This document shows positions 1 to 7,854 of a DNA stretch of 38,461 nucleotides, one piece after another; positions within the stretch are counted from its first letter, which is position 1; every line of letters begins with the position of its first letter. Origin of the DNA: Candidatus Hydrogenedentota bacterium (GTDB taxonomy: Bacteria > Hydrogenedentota > Hydrogenedentia > Hydrogenedentales > JAEUWI01); the NCBI GenBank assembly GCA_016182605.1, contig JACPGE010000029.1, positions 1 through 38,461 on the forward strand, written 5' to 3'. The notes under the pieces were generated by a model, which was not told the origin of the DNA, searched no databases, and saw only the letters and a program-made list of their open reading frames with translations. The position numbers and the translations under genes were made by a program.

Positions 1-5
1 ATTCA

Positions 6-90
6 TGGGAAGTCTCCTTGGGTTTCGTGGCCGACCCGTCGGTCCACGCCATTCGATTTGCGAATATTGCCCGGAGGCTTCCCACTTTTT
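6..90 (+). other. Three-way-junction stem-loop followed by a T-run (terminator or structured RNA end)
   Basis: Bases 6-17 pair fully with 73-84 (12 bp, one G-U), extended by GGG 20-22 with CCC 70-72 after a TT bulge. Inside lie two hairpins: 26-48 (CGTGG/CCACG plus CCGAC/GTCGG) and 51-65 (ATTCG/CGAAT, 5-nt loop). The sequence CTTTTT follows at 85-90. The arrangement is seen directly; the role is inferred. It may be the intrinsic terminator of a plus-strand gene lying left of the window, the 3' end of a structured RNA, or a repeat element. Base pairing was judged by eye without energies. Confidence 0.45.
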
Positions 91-126
91 CATCTCCGCT
101 TGAAAAAACCACGCCTATGCATGCTA

Positions 127-196
127 ACAGTCCCTGCCGGTGCGCGACTTCAATCCGGTTCGGGGATTTGATAGCCGGCAGGTACAGTCCCCTTGG
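127..196 (+). repeat. REP-like repeat, copy 1 (70 nt)
   Basis: The unit begins ACAGTCCCTGCCGG and ends GGTACAGTCCCCTTGG, with internal inverted arms CTGCCGG / CCGGCAG that can form a hairpin. A second 70-nt copy starts 93 nt further on. The same terminal motifs (ACAGTCCCTG and GGACAGTCCCCT) flank the RAYT transposase at 32397, so this is probably a mobilised REP of that family. It lies just past the 3' end of the polymerase gene, a usual REP location. Confidence 0.7.
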
Positions 197-219
197 GTGG
201 TGCACAGTGCGTTTTGGGT

Positions 220-289
220 ACAGTCCCTGCCGGTGTGCGAACTCAGTCTTGTTCAGGGGTTTGCTTGCCGACAGGTACAGTCCCCTTGG
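220..289 (+). repeat. REP-like repeat, copy 2 (70 nt)
   Basis: This has the same length and ends as the copy at 127-196. The hairpin arms are CTGCCGG and CCGACAG, with one mismatch. The central loop has diverged while the ends are identical, the pattern expected of REP elements in tandem. Together they fill most of the space between the window edge and the polymerase stop codon; no gene is seen in 1-304. Confidence 0.7.
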
Positions 290-304
290 TGCAGGGTACA
301 GGAG

Positions 305-2590
305 CTATGTGGCGCCCGGGGGGAAGAGCCAGAGCTGATCGCCGGTGAGATCGGCGAAGCGCAGGCCGAGCACCTGGAGGATGGAGTCGGCCGCGGGGGC
401 GAGTTGGCGTTCGAGGTAGTGCTGGTAGTCGATGGGGTGTTCGCGTTGCGAGGCGGGTTCGGGACCGGCGGTGGTGACCCAGTAGGAGATGAATGTGCCG
501 GGCTTCTTGAGTTTGCGCGCGGCCTGCACATGGGGCGGCACGTTCTTCGTATAGGCTTCCGGCGCCTTGCGCAGGCGCTTGCGGTAGATGAGGGCGTCGT
601 CCAGTTCGCCGCGCACTACGGCCCGCGCGATCTGGCGGATGTAGTCCTCCACGGGTTCATCGAGGAAGACGCGGCGGAAGAGTTCGCGTTGGAAGCTGCG
701 CGCGAGGGGCGTCCAGTCCGTGCGCACGCTCTCGAGTCCCTTGAAGGCCACTTCGAGTTTGCCCTGACTGTTGCGGAGCAGGCCCGCGTAGCGTTTTTTG
801 GTGCCCTCTTCCGAGTTGCGGATGGTGGGCATGAGGAAGCGGAGGTAGAGGGTTTCGAATTCGATTTCGAGGTGGCTCTCCACGTCAAATTCCACGCGCA
901 GGGTTTCGCGCCACCAGGCGTTCAGTGCGGCGGCGAGTTCCGCGGCCTTCTCCAGCGCCGCAGGTTCGGCATAGTCGGCGCCGAGCAGAACAAAGACGGA
1001 ATCGGTGTCGCCGTAGATCACGGTGCAGCCGGCGGCCTCCACGAAGTCCTTGCTGCGCGTGAGCAGTTGGTGCCCATAGCGTGTGATGGAACCCGCGAGT
1101 CTGGGATCGTAGAAGCGGCAGCCTGGTGTGCCCAACACGCCATAAAAGGCGTTCATGATGATCTTGATGGCGGTGCTGTGGCTCTTTTGGCCGTGGGCCT
1201 TGGCCACATCGCGCGCTGCCCAGAGCCGCGCGATGATGCCGGGAAGGATGGCCTGATCCCGCGAGAAGGCGCCGCCGAAGAAACCGGGAATGGCATCGTC
1301 CCCGCCGCGGTACATTGCGAGCGGATCGATATTGAAGGTGCGGATGATGCTGGGGTACAGGCTCTTGAAATCGAGCACGGCCACGTTGTGGTAGAGGCCC
1401 GGCTGCGAATCCATGACGTAGCCGCCCGGACTCGGGTTGACGTTGGGATCCTCGGGCAGATCGGGCGCGACATAGCCCGCACGGTGCAGGTGGGGCAGAT
1501 AGAGGAAGTCGAAAGCCGCCACGGATCCGCCGTGACGATCCATGGCGAGGCCGGTGAGGCGGCTGCGCTCGATCATGAATTCGATGGCACTGGTGCGGTC
1601 GAAGATCTCCAGCACGAGCCGGCAGTCTTCCAGATTGTAGGCCGCGAGGGTGGCGGGATCCTCCCGGAATAGGGTGTCGATGGCCTCCACCTGATCGGCT
1701 TCGTGGATGAGCTTGCCTTTGCCGAGCAGTTCGCGCGCCACCGCTTCCAGGGAGTATTGCTCGAACTGGTAGGTCATGGTCTGCAAGGTGGCGATGCCGT
1801 CCAGCACCACGCGGCCTGGCACGTAGATCTGGTCGAGTTGACGGCTCTGCCGCGCGGGACGAAAGATCGCCTCGCCTTGGGCGCGTCCGAGGCGGAAGGG
1901 CAGGCCGAGCAGCTTGCTCCGGTTGATGAGGTAGTTCAGGTCGAAGCTGACCACGTTCCAGCCGAGGAGCACGTCGGGATCTTCCTCGGCGATCCACGCG
2001 AGGAAGCCGGCAATGACGGACTGCTCCGAATCGCACCAGCGGATTGCGCCGCCGGGGGCGCCCGCACCGCGCATGAAGACCACTTCCGTGTCCCGCCCCA
2101 CGCAGGCGATACTGTAGAGTTCGCCGTCGAGCCCTTGCGTTTCGATGTCGATGGACAGCACCTTGAGGGCAGGCACATGCTCCCCCGGACGGAGTTCCGG
2201 ATTGCGCGCCTGCAAGAAACCGCTGGCCTGCGAAAGGGCGGCGCGGAGTTGTGCGCTGCCATAGACGAAGCGTTCCATAAGGTAGCGGTCCACCGGGCGC
2301 ACGTCCGATTCGTAGCGCGCGGTACCTGCGCGGGCCCGGGTGTCCTGCGCTTCCTGCCAGGTGCGGTAATAGACGGCGTCCACGGGTTCGCCTGCGGGCG
2401 TGATCAGGGCCACCTCTTTACGTTCCGCACCCTCCAGGGTGGTGGCGCGCGGAATGAAGAAGACCCCGCGCTCACCCGTGACGGTGGCCTGCACGGGGCC
2501 CTCCGGCGTGGCGAACCAGTAGGTCAGGGCATAGCCTTCCCGGGTGCTGCGCTGGTTGCGAGTGAGGAGGAAAGCGGGCAGATCGTGCAT
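305..2590 (-). CDS. polB: DNA polymerase II, family B, with 3'-5' proofreading exonuclease
   Basis: This 761-residue protein is close to the length of E. coli Pol II (783). The exonuclease motifs are present: Exo I DIET at 148-151, Exo II WNVVSFDLNYL with Asp217, and Exo III YNLEDCRLV with Asp322. The polymerase palm is complete: motif A DFKSLYPSI at 407-415, motif B KIIMNAFYGVLG at 476-487, motif C YGDTDS at 526-531, and KKRYAG near 600. All acidic metal ligands are retained, so an active replicative-repair polymerase is expected. In Enterobacteria Pol II acts in SOS-linked lesion bypass and fork restart; I see no E. coli-type LexA box upstream. It stands alone, divergent from glpK. Its start at 2590 lacks a strong ribosome-binding site, but the N-terminus matches the family. 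Confidence 0.95.
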   Translation of the reverse strand: MHDLPAFLLTRNQRSTREGYALTYWFATPEGPVQATVTGERGVFFIPRATTLEGAERKEVALITPAGEPVDAVYYRTWQEAQDTRARAGTARYESDVRPVDRYLMERFVYGSAQLRAALSQASGFLQARNPELRPGEHVPALKVLSIDIETQGLDGELYSIACVGRDTEVVFMRGAGAPGGAIRWCDSEQSVIAGFLAWIAEEDPDVLLGWNVVSFDLNYLINRSKLLGLPFRLGRAQGEAIFRPARQSRQLDQIYVPGRVVLDGIATLQTMTYQFEQYSLEAVARELLGKGKLIHEADQVEAIDTLFREDPATLAAYNLEDCRLVLEIFDRTSAIEFMIERSRLTGLAMDRHGGSVAAFDFLYLPHLHRAGYVAPDLPEDPNVNPSPGGYVMDSQPGLYHNVAVLDFKSLYPSIIRTFNIDPLAMYRGGDDAIPGFFGGAFSRDQAILPGIIARLWAARDVAKAHGQKSHSTAIKIIMNAFYGVLGTPGCRFYDPRLAGSITRYGHQLLTRSKDFVEAAGCTVIYGDTDSVFVLLGADYAEPAALEKAAELAAALNAWWRETLRVEFDVESHLEIEFETLYLRFLMPTIRNSEEGTKKRYAGLLRNSQGKLEVAFKGLESVRTDWTPLARSFQRELFRRVFLDEPVEDYIRQIARAVVRGELDDALIYRKRLRKAPEAYTKNVPPHVQAARKLKKPGTFISYWVTTAGPEPASQREHPIDYQHYLERQLAPAADSILQVLGLRFADLTGDQLWLFPPGAT

Positions 2591-2635
2591 GGAAAGGCTG
2601 GGCGCTCCAAGAAGATAAGGTCATCGTGGGCTTGG

Positions 2636-2644
2636 AGTATAACA
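2636..2644 (-). promoter_or_regulatory. Candidate extended -10 promoter of polB
   Basis: Read on the minus strand this is TGTTATACT, a TG-N-TATACT extended -10 element about 46 nt ahead of the polB start. No good -35 hexamer is visible at the expected distance, which is tolerated for extended -10 promoters. Inference from motif only. Confidence 0.35.
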
Positions 2645-2758
2645 GGGACAGCGCCTCGCCGGTGTGGGATGGTGCTGCGGGCGGGAAGTCTGTGGGGCTG
2701 GCGGGGACAGCCCCCTGGTTGAGGCGCAGTTCGTCGAAGTAAGCATCGACGCTTCCAA

Positions 2759-2791
2759 AGTAGCACGTCGCTCGACGAGCGTCGTGATTGG
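2759..2791 (+). repeat. 33-nt hairpin repeat, copy A
   Basis: The core CACGTCGCTCG / CGAGCGTCGTG forms a near-perfect hairpin. A second copy at 36331-36363 matches at 28 of 33 positions, including the flanking GTAGCACG and GTGATTGG. Both copies are intergenic, so this is probably a dispersed palindromic repeat family distinct from the ACAGTCCC REP family. Confidence 0.6.
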
Positions 2792-2893
2792 CGCTTCGAT
2801 TTGCGCCGTCTGCTGCGAACAGAAGCAGCCCCGGGGGAAGTGGATTTGACTGGGAGACGTTCATGGAGCTGCGACAGTGAAGAAGCGATGGAG

Positions 2894-2922
2894 TTGCCGT
2901 GTGGGGGCAATCGTGTTATGTT
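2894..2922 (+). promoter_or_regulatory. Candidate sigma70-type promoter of glpK
   Basis: TTGCCG, a 17-nt spacer, then TATGTT, placing transcription start about 28 nt before the glpK ATG. A short GGGG-containing ribosome-binding site sits between. Motif-based inference. Confidence 0.4.
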
Positions 2923-2956
2923 GTGCGGGCCTGAAGTGAGGCTTGGGGAACGGTAT

Positions 2957-4459
2957 ATGGCGAAGAAGTACATTTTGGCCCTGGATCAGGGGACCACGAG
3001 TTCCCGGTCAATCTTGTTCGATCACGCGGGGACTCCGGTGGCGTCGGCGCAACGGGAGTTCCGGCAGATCTACCCGAAGGCGGGGTGGGTGGAGCATGAC
3101 CCGGAAGAGATTTGGGCGAGCCAGTTGGCGACGGCGGAGCAGGTATTGCGGGAGAGCGGGGTGGGGGTGGAGGAGGTCGCGGCGATGGGGATCACGAATC
3201 AGCGGGAGACGACGGTGGTGTGGGAGCGGGCGACGGGCAAGCCGGTGTACAACGCGATCGTGTGGCAGTGCCGGCGGACGGCGGAGCGGTGCCGGGAGTT
3301 GAAGGAGGCGGGTCATGAGGCGCTTTTCCAGGCGCGCACGGGGCTGGTGCTGGACGCTTATTTTTCCGGGACGAAGGTGGCGTGGATCCTGGAGCAGATC
3401 CCGGAGGGGCGGAAACGTGCGGAGGCGGGGGATCTGTGTTTTGGCACTGTCGACGCGTGGCTGCTCTTCAAACTCACCGGGCGCCACGCGACCGACTATT
3501 CCAATGCCTCTCGGACGCTACTCTTTAATATTGAGACGTGCGCGTGGGATCCGGAGCTGCTGAGTATTCTGGGGGTGCCTGCGGCAATGCTTCCCGAGGC
3601 ACTGCCCACGAGCCACCACTTTGGGGACACGACAATTCTGGGCGGGTCCGTCCCGGTGTGCAGTCTGGTGGGGGATCAACAGGCGGCGCTTTTCGGTCAG
3701 GCGGCCTTCTCGCTGGGCGAAGCCAAGAACACCTATGGCACGGGCTGCTTCCTGCTCATGAACATTGGCAAGACCTGCACGCTGTCGAAGCATGGACTGC
3801 TGACCACGGTGGCATGGGGGCTGGATGGCGAGGTCACCTATGCCCTTGAAGGCAGTGTCTTCATCGGTGGCGCGGTTATCCAATGGCTGCGGGATGAACT
3901 CGGCATGCTCCAGAGCGCGGCAGAAAGCGAGACGCTTGCGGCGGCGGTGGAAGATACCAATGGCGTACACATCGTGCCGGCTTTCGTGGGACTGGGCGCG
4001 CCGTATTGGGACATGGAGGCGAAGGGCATCATCACTGGATTGACCCGGGGCGTAAACCGGAACCATCTCGTGCGTGCGGCGCTGGAATCGATTTCGTATC
4101 AGTCGGCGGACGTGGTGGAGACGATGGCGTTGGATACCGGTGTGGCGTTGAAGACCCTTCGCGTGGACGGGGGCGCGTCTGCGAACAACCTGCTGATGCA
4201 GCACCAGTCGGACTGTCTTGGGATTGGCGTGGAGCGGGGGAAGACGATCGAGACGACGGCACTAGGCGCGGCGTACCTCGCGGGGATTTGCGTCGGTTTT
4301 TGGAATAATAAGTCTGAACTTATCAATATATGGCAACTTGATCGTCGTTTTGATCCGCAATGGACTTTAGCAGAAATAGACACAAACCGACACAAATGGC
4401 ACCATGCCGTGCGCCAGACCCGTACCGGCGATCACGGCCCGTCCCCCCCAATAATCTGA
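2957..4459 (+). CDS. glpK: Glycerol kinase
   Basis: This enzyme phosphorylates glycerol with ATP to sn-glycerol 3-phosphate in the cytoplasm. The 500 residues match the FGGY family length. The N-terminus reads ALDQGTTSSRSILFD, the phosphate-binding loop. ITNQRETTVVWERATG and IVWQCRRT follow, then the glycerol-site region YSNASRTLLFNI, the GDQQAALFGQ segment, and the C-terminal VDGGASANNLLMQ ATP-binding motif. The ATG at 2957 was chosen because the family homology begins there and GGGGAA precedes it; the open frame extends upstream to 2801 without family similarity. The last 25 residues run past the usual end and may be a lineage-specific tail. No glpF or glpD is nearby, so it is likely a single-gene unit. 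Confidence 0.95.
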   Translation: MAKKYILALDQGTTSSRSILFDHAGTPVASAQREFRQIYPKAGWVEHDPEEIWASQLATAEQVLRESGVGVEEVAAMGITNQRETTVVWERATGKPVYNAIVWQCRRTAERCRELKEAGHEALFQARTGLVLDAYFSGTKVAWILEQIPEGRKRAEAGDLCFGTVDAWLLFKLTGRHATDYSNASRTLLFNIETCAWDPELLSILGVPAAMLPEALPTSHHFGDTTILGGSVPVCSLVGDQQAALFGQAAFSLGEAKNTYGTGCFLLMNIGKTCTLSKHGLLTTVAWGLDGEVTYALEGSVFIGGAVIQWLRDELGMLQSAAESETLAAAVEDTNGVHIVPAFVGLGAPYWDMEAKGIITGLTRGVNRNHLVRAALESISYQSADVVETMALDTGVALKTLRVDGGASANNLLMQHQSDCLGIGVERGKTIETTALGAAYLAGICVGFWNNKSELINIWQLDRRFDPQWTLAEIDTNRHKWHHAVRQTRTGDHGPSPPII

Positions 4460-4460
4460 C

Positions 4461-4489
4461 TTGCCTCGCCACTGTTTCCGTGGTAGAAT
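4461..4489 (+). promoter_or_regulatory. Candidate promoter of the isocitrate dehydrogenase operon
   Basis: TTGCCT, a 17-nt spacer and TAGAAT form a good sigma70-type match directly after the glpK stop codon. It would give a leader of about 140 nt before the ATG at 4638. Inference from motif. Confidence 0.45.
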
Positions 4490-4501
4490 TGGATTGGTCA
4501 G

Positions 4502-4515
4502 CGCCACATGTGGCG
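4502..4515. promoter_or_regulatory. Perfect 14-bp palindrome in the icd leader
   Basis: CGCCACATGTGGCG is a perfect inverted repeat lying just downstream of the candidate promoter at 4461-4489. Its position suggests an operator. With the following TTTCT it could instead be a weak glpK terminator. Confidence 0.3.
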
Positions 4516-4637
4516 TTTCTCCTTCCGCGGAGGCTTGGTGCGGTTCTACGTATCAAGCCTCTTATATTTTTAAACGAGTTCAATTTCTTGATGCGTGTGT
4601 CGGGTGCGCAACCGCTAAACCATGTAAGGAAGCACCC

Positions 4638-5645
4638 ATGTCACACACAGTCTGTCTTGTTCCCGGCGACGGTATTGGCCCTGAAGTAACGGAAGCGGCC
4701 CGAAGGGTATTGGAAGCCTCCGGCGCCGCCTTTCAGTGGGTGGAACTCCCCGCGGGGGCGGGCGCGGTGGAGATCTACGACAAGGTTTTGCCCACCCACA
4801 CCCTGGACGAAATCGAAAAGCACAAGGTGGCATTGAAGGGGCCGGTGACGACGCCGATTGGCCGGGGCTTCAAAAGCGTGAATGTGCAATTGCGCAAGAA
4901 GCTCAATCTCTACGCTGCGGTGCGTCCCGTGCGGAGCCTGCCCGGCATCAAGACCCGCTACGAGAATGTGGACCTGGTCGTGTTCCGCGAGAACACCGAG
5001 GGGCTGTACTCGGGGTTGGAGAACGAGATCGTGGAGGGGGTGGTGACGAGTCTGAAGGTGGTGACGAAGGTGGCGAGCGAGCGGATTGCCCGCGCGGCCT
5101 TCGCGTACTGCAAGGAGCGTAACCGGAAGAAGGTTACGGTGTTCCACAAGGCCAACATCATGAAGAAGTCGGACGGGCTCTTTCTGGAGTGCACGCGGCG
5201 GATTCACGCGGAGGTGGCGCCGGAGATCGAATACGACGAACTGATCATCGACAACGGGTGCATGCAACTGGTCCGCGATCCCACCCGTTTCGATGTGTTG
5301 TTGATGGAGAATTTGTACGGGGACGTGATCAGCGACCTATGCGCAGGTCTCGTGGGCGGACTGGGGGTGGTGCCTGGCGCGAACTATGGGGACGATTGCG
5401 CGGTATTTGAGGCGGTGCATGGCAGCGCGCCGGATATCGCGGGGAAGAACGTGGCCAATCCCCTGGCGCTGATCATGAGCGGGGTGATGATGCTGCGCCA
5501 TCTGGGCGAGATCGAGGCCGCGCGGCGCGTGCGGCAGGCCTACGACGGCCTGCTCGATTCCGGGAACCTGTCGGAACTGACGCGGGACCTGGGCGGGACG
5601 GCGGGCACCCGGCAGTTCGCGGATGCTATAATCGCCCGGCTGTGA
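4638..5645 (+). CDS. icd: NAD-type isocitrate/isopropylmalate dehydrogenase family protein
   Basis: This is a metal-dependent beta-decarboxylating dehydrogenase, most probably isocitrate to 2-oxoglutarate in the TCA cycle. It has 335 residues, the size of short NAD-dependent homologues. Visible motifs are PGDGIGPEV (9-17), KSVNVQLRKK (79-88) and RPVRSLPG (96-103), FRENTEGLYSGLE (116-128), HKANIMKKSDG (170-180), metal ligands in NLYGDVISDL (225-234), and the cofactor loop EAVHGSAPDIAGKN (258-271). The N-Q-L-R-K pattern with YSGLE favours isocitrate over isopropylmalate, but homoisocitrate or tartrate relatives cannot be excluded by eye. The start at 4638 follows an AAGGA ribosome-binding site; the open frame upstream lacks homology. 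The next two genes follow closely on the same strand. Confidence 0.85.
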   Translation: MSHTVCLVPGDGIGPEVTEAARRVLEASGAAFQWVELPAGAGAVEIYDKVLPTHTLDEIEKHKVALKGPVTTPIGRGFKSVNVQLRKKLNLYAAVRPVRSLPGIKTRYENVDLVVFRENTEGLYSGLENEIVEGVVTSLKVVTKVASERIARAAFAYCKERNRKKVTVFHKANIMKKSDGLFLECTRRIHAEVAPEIEYDELIIDNGCMQLVRDPTRFDVLLMENLYGDVISDLCAGLVGGLGVVPGANYGDDCAVFEAVHGSAPDIAGKNVANPLALIMSGVMMLRHLGEIEAARRVRQAYDGLLDSGNLSELTRDLGGTAGTRQFADAIIARL

Positions 5646-5668
5646 GCGAAACCATGCCGGGGTAGATT

Positions 5669-6307
5669 GTGCCATTATTCGAATTGGAAAAGGTTGTCCG
5701 GTTGCGGCCGGTGGAGCAGGGAGTGCTCCGTTGGAGCTGCCTTGGGAGCGCCGCCGCCGCCGGGCTCTGGTGCATTCTGGCGCTGTTTCGCATCGTCAAC
5801 GGCGGATCCTTCGAGCAGGTACCGGTGTTTGTGGCGTGGGTGCTGGCTGTGGCGGGTCTGGGCATCTCCCTGCTATGGCTGGCCCGGGCGGCCAACCGGC
5901 CCATACGTGAATTGGGCAGCCGGGCGACGCCAATCCTAGTGGCTGTGTTCGTGATTCGCATTGTGGAAAGCCTGCAGTACGTCTTCACCGGGGGCATCCT
6001 GTTCCTGGTGTACACCTTCCTTGCGATCCTGGGGCTGTGGACCGTGTGGAGCATGGAGGGTGTCGAACAGACGGGGCTGACGCGGCTGGCCTTTCTTGCG
6101 GGGGTCTTTGCGTTTTTGTGGTGCATGTTTGCCGCGCTCGCGGCGGGCAATGTAATCACGGGGCTGCAACCGCTCCAGGATCTATTCTGGGTGCTGACGC
6201 CCCAGGCGGTCTTGCTGGCGCCCCACGTGCTGTTCGTCTGGGGTGCTTGGCGCTACAAACACGTCTTTCTGATGTCTTCACCGGAGGATCACGCTTTTGA
6301 AGAATGA
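5669..6307 (+). CDS. Unrecognised six-helix membrane protein
   Basis: The 212-residue protein has about six hydrophobic helices (roughly residues 22-42, 50-72, 88-105, 107-125, 140-162 and 170-193), short loops and a charged acidic C-terminus. The start is a GTG at 5669, preceded by CCGGGG. I do not recognise the family and see no catalytic motif. It begins 23 nt after the icd stop and ends 33 nt before queA, so the three are probably co-transcribed. A housekeeping membrane protein of the inner membrane is all that can be inferred. Confidence 0.8.
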   Translation: MPLFELEKVVRLRPVEQGVLRWSCLGSAAAAGLWCILALFRIVNGGSFEQVPVFVAWVLAVAGLGISLLWLARAANRPIRELGSRATPILVAVFVIRIVESLQYVFTGGILFLVYTFLAILGLWTVWSMEGVEQTGLTRLAFLAGVFAFLWCMFAALAAGNVITGLQPLQDLFWVLTPQAVLLAPHVLFVWGAWRYKHVFLMSSPEDHAFEE

Positions 6308-6340
6308 ACCTACACGCGGGAGGCGGGGCGCGTCCGCGAG

Positions 6341-7363
6341 ATGAAGACCAGCGAACTCGACTATGAACTGCCCGAAGCGCTCATTGCACAGGCGCCGTCG
6401 CCCGAGCGGGGCGCATCGCGCCTGCTGGTGGTGGATCGCGCGACGGGGGAGTTGTGCACCGACGTCTATGCGAATGTGGGGCGCTACTTGAAGGCGGGCG
6501 ATTGCCTGGTTTTGAACGACACGCGGGTAATCCGGGCGCGGCTGCACGGCCAGAAAATAACGGGCGGCAAGGTGGAGATCTTTCTGCTGCATGAGGACGG
6601 GCCGGGGGTGTGGACGGCGCTGGTGCGGCCCTCGGCGAAGGTAAAGCCGGGCTCTCTGGTGCGGCTTGCCGGGGGTATCGAGGTGCGCGTGGCGGAGGTC
6701 TTGCCGGAAGGCAGGCGCCGGGTGGTCTTTGATCGGCCCGATGTGCTGGAGTTGCTGGAATCCATTGGGGAGATTCCGCTGCCGCCGTATATACATCGGG
6801 ACGGCGCCGACCCGAGCGATCTGCGGCGCTACCAGACGGTGTACGCGGCGCAGCCGGGCGCGGTGGCGGCGCCCACGGCAGGGCTGCATCTTACGGAGGC
6901 GTTGTTGCAGGCGCTGACGGAGCAAGGGGTGCAGCAGGCGCGGCTGACGCTGCATGTGGGATACGGCACCTTCAAGCCGATCTCGGTGGAGACGCTGGAG
7001 GCGCACCAGGTAGACGGCGAAGACTTTGAGTTATCCGAGGCCGCGGCGGAACGGCTCGACGCCACACGCGCAGCAGGCGGCCGGGTGATCGCCGTGGGCA
7101 CCACGAGCACGCGCGTGCTGGAATCGCAGTACCGGGATGGGCGCTACCGGGCGGGCAAGGGCGCCACCCACGCGTATATCTATCCGCCCTACACTTTTCA
7201 GGCGGTGGACGTATTGCAGACGAATTTTCATCTGCCACGATCGAGTCTGCTCGCGCTGGTGTGCGCCTTCGCAGGGCATGAACTGGTGATGAAGGCGTAC
7301 CGGCACGCGGTGCAGGAACGGTTCCGCTTTTACTCGTATGGGGACGCGATGCTGATCCTGTAA
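6341..7363 (+). CDS. queA: S-adenosylmethionine:tRNA ribosyltransferase-isomerase
   Basis: QueA transfers and isomerises the ribosyl moiety of AdoMet onto preQ1-modified tRNA to make epoxyqueuosine at wobble position 34. The 340 residues match the family. Signature segments are the N-terminal ELPEALIAQAPSPERGASRL, LNDTRVIRARL, GEIPLPPYIHR, APTAGLHLT, GTTSTRVLE and the C-terminal NFHLPRSSLLALVCAFAG. The ATG at 6341 starts the conserved SELDYELPE stretch. It follows the membrane protein by 33 nt. Other queuosine genes (tgt, queG) are not in the window. Confidence 0.95.
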   Translation: MKTSELDYELPEALIAQAPSPERGASRLLVVDRATGELCTDVYANVGRYLKAGDCLVLNDTRVIRARLHGQKITGGKVEIFLLHEDGPGVWTALVRPSAKVKPGSLVRLAGGIEVRVAEVLPEGRRRVVFDRPDVLELLESIGEIPLPPYIHRDGADPSDLRRYQTVYAAQPGAVAAPTAGLHLTEALLQALTEQGVQQARLTLHVGYGTFKPISVETLEAHQVDGEDFELSEAAAERLDATRAAGGRVIAVGTTSTRVLESQYRDGRYRAGKGATHAYIYPPYTFQAVDVLQTNFHLPRSSLLALVCAFAGHELVMKAYRHAVQERFRFYSYGDAMLIL

Positions 7364-7420
7364 GGGAGCGAAAGAGTGCGGCATCATTGATCTTGCAAGC
7401 GGAATAGCGGTGGGTCAGCG

Positions 7421-7822
7421 TCATTCATTCGGGCCGGCTACCCGTTGGTTGTCTGGACCGATTGGGGGTTGAGCATCCTCACTGTGGCGCCGCCGCCACT
7501 TGCGAATACTCTGGATAGCAGTCCAGATGGTATACAGGCTCAAGAGTATCCCGATGCCTATGCCCAATCTTGATATCAGCGAATCGAACAATTCATGCTG
7601 CACCAAGGCAAAGAGCCAGTAGAGCCCCAATCCTCCGATTCTGACCAAGACCCCCGTGGCATAGATGACGCATGGAGCGAACGAGGCAATTAAGAGGAAC
7701 TGAAAGAGCCACTCGTAATTCGAAAGCCCGAAGAACATATCCACGAGAAGATAAACGATCACCGCAACGAACGTCACGTTTGACCAAATGATTTCGTTTC
7801 TGGACCAGGGACTTTCCGGCAT
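7421..7822 (-). CDS. Small hypothetical membrane protein
   Basis: This 133-residue protein has three hydrophobic helices (about 15-32, 38-60 and 84-104), then a basic KWRRRH stretch and a hydrophilic tail. No family is recognised. The ATG at 7822 lies 32 nt past the stop of the lytic transglycosylase on the same strand, so it is probably the last gene of that operon. A GTG 15 nt upstream is an alternative start. It is less GC-rich in appearance than its neighbours, so recent acquisition or relaxed selection is possible. Confidence 0.65.
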   Translation of the reverse strand: MPESPWSRNEIIWSNVTFVAVIVYLLVDMFFGLSNYEWLFQFLLIASFAPCVIYATGVLVRIGGLGLYWLFALVQHELFDSLISRLGIGIGILLSLYTIWTAIQSIRKWRRRHSEDAQPPIGPDNQRVAGPNE

Positions 7823-7854
7823 GTGTGATCCATTCACACCGAGGTTTGCGCGCG

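Larger units (their letters stand above)
2591..2956. other. Divergent intergenic region between polB and glpK
   Basis: This 366-nt stretch holds no credible gene. It contains an extended -10 for polB (2636-2644, minus), a GGGGCTG/CAGCCCC hairpin at 2694-2714 whose right side (ACAGCCCCCTGG) looks like a decayed REP end, a 33-nt hairpin repeat at 2759-2791, and a sigma70-type promoter for glpK at 2894-2922. Confidence 0.6.

Noticed and set aside
6-84. tRNA or tRNA-like gene
   Set aside because: The structure has three stems, no anticodon arm, no T-loop GTTCRA and no CCA-end geometry.
127-289. CRISPR array
   Set aside because: There are only two 70-nt units with internal hairpins and diverged centres, no short spacers and no cas genes; the pattern fits REP repeats.
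140-1672. Long plus-strand open frame opposite polB
   Set aside because: It has no family resemblance, is Glu/Gly/Val-rich as expected for the antisense of a GC-rich gene, and covers the conserved polB motifs on the other strand.
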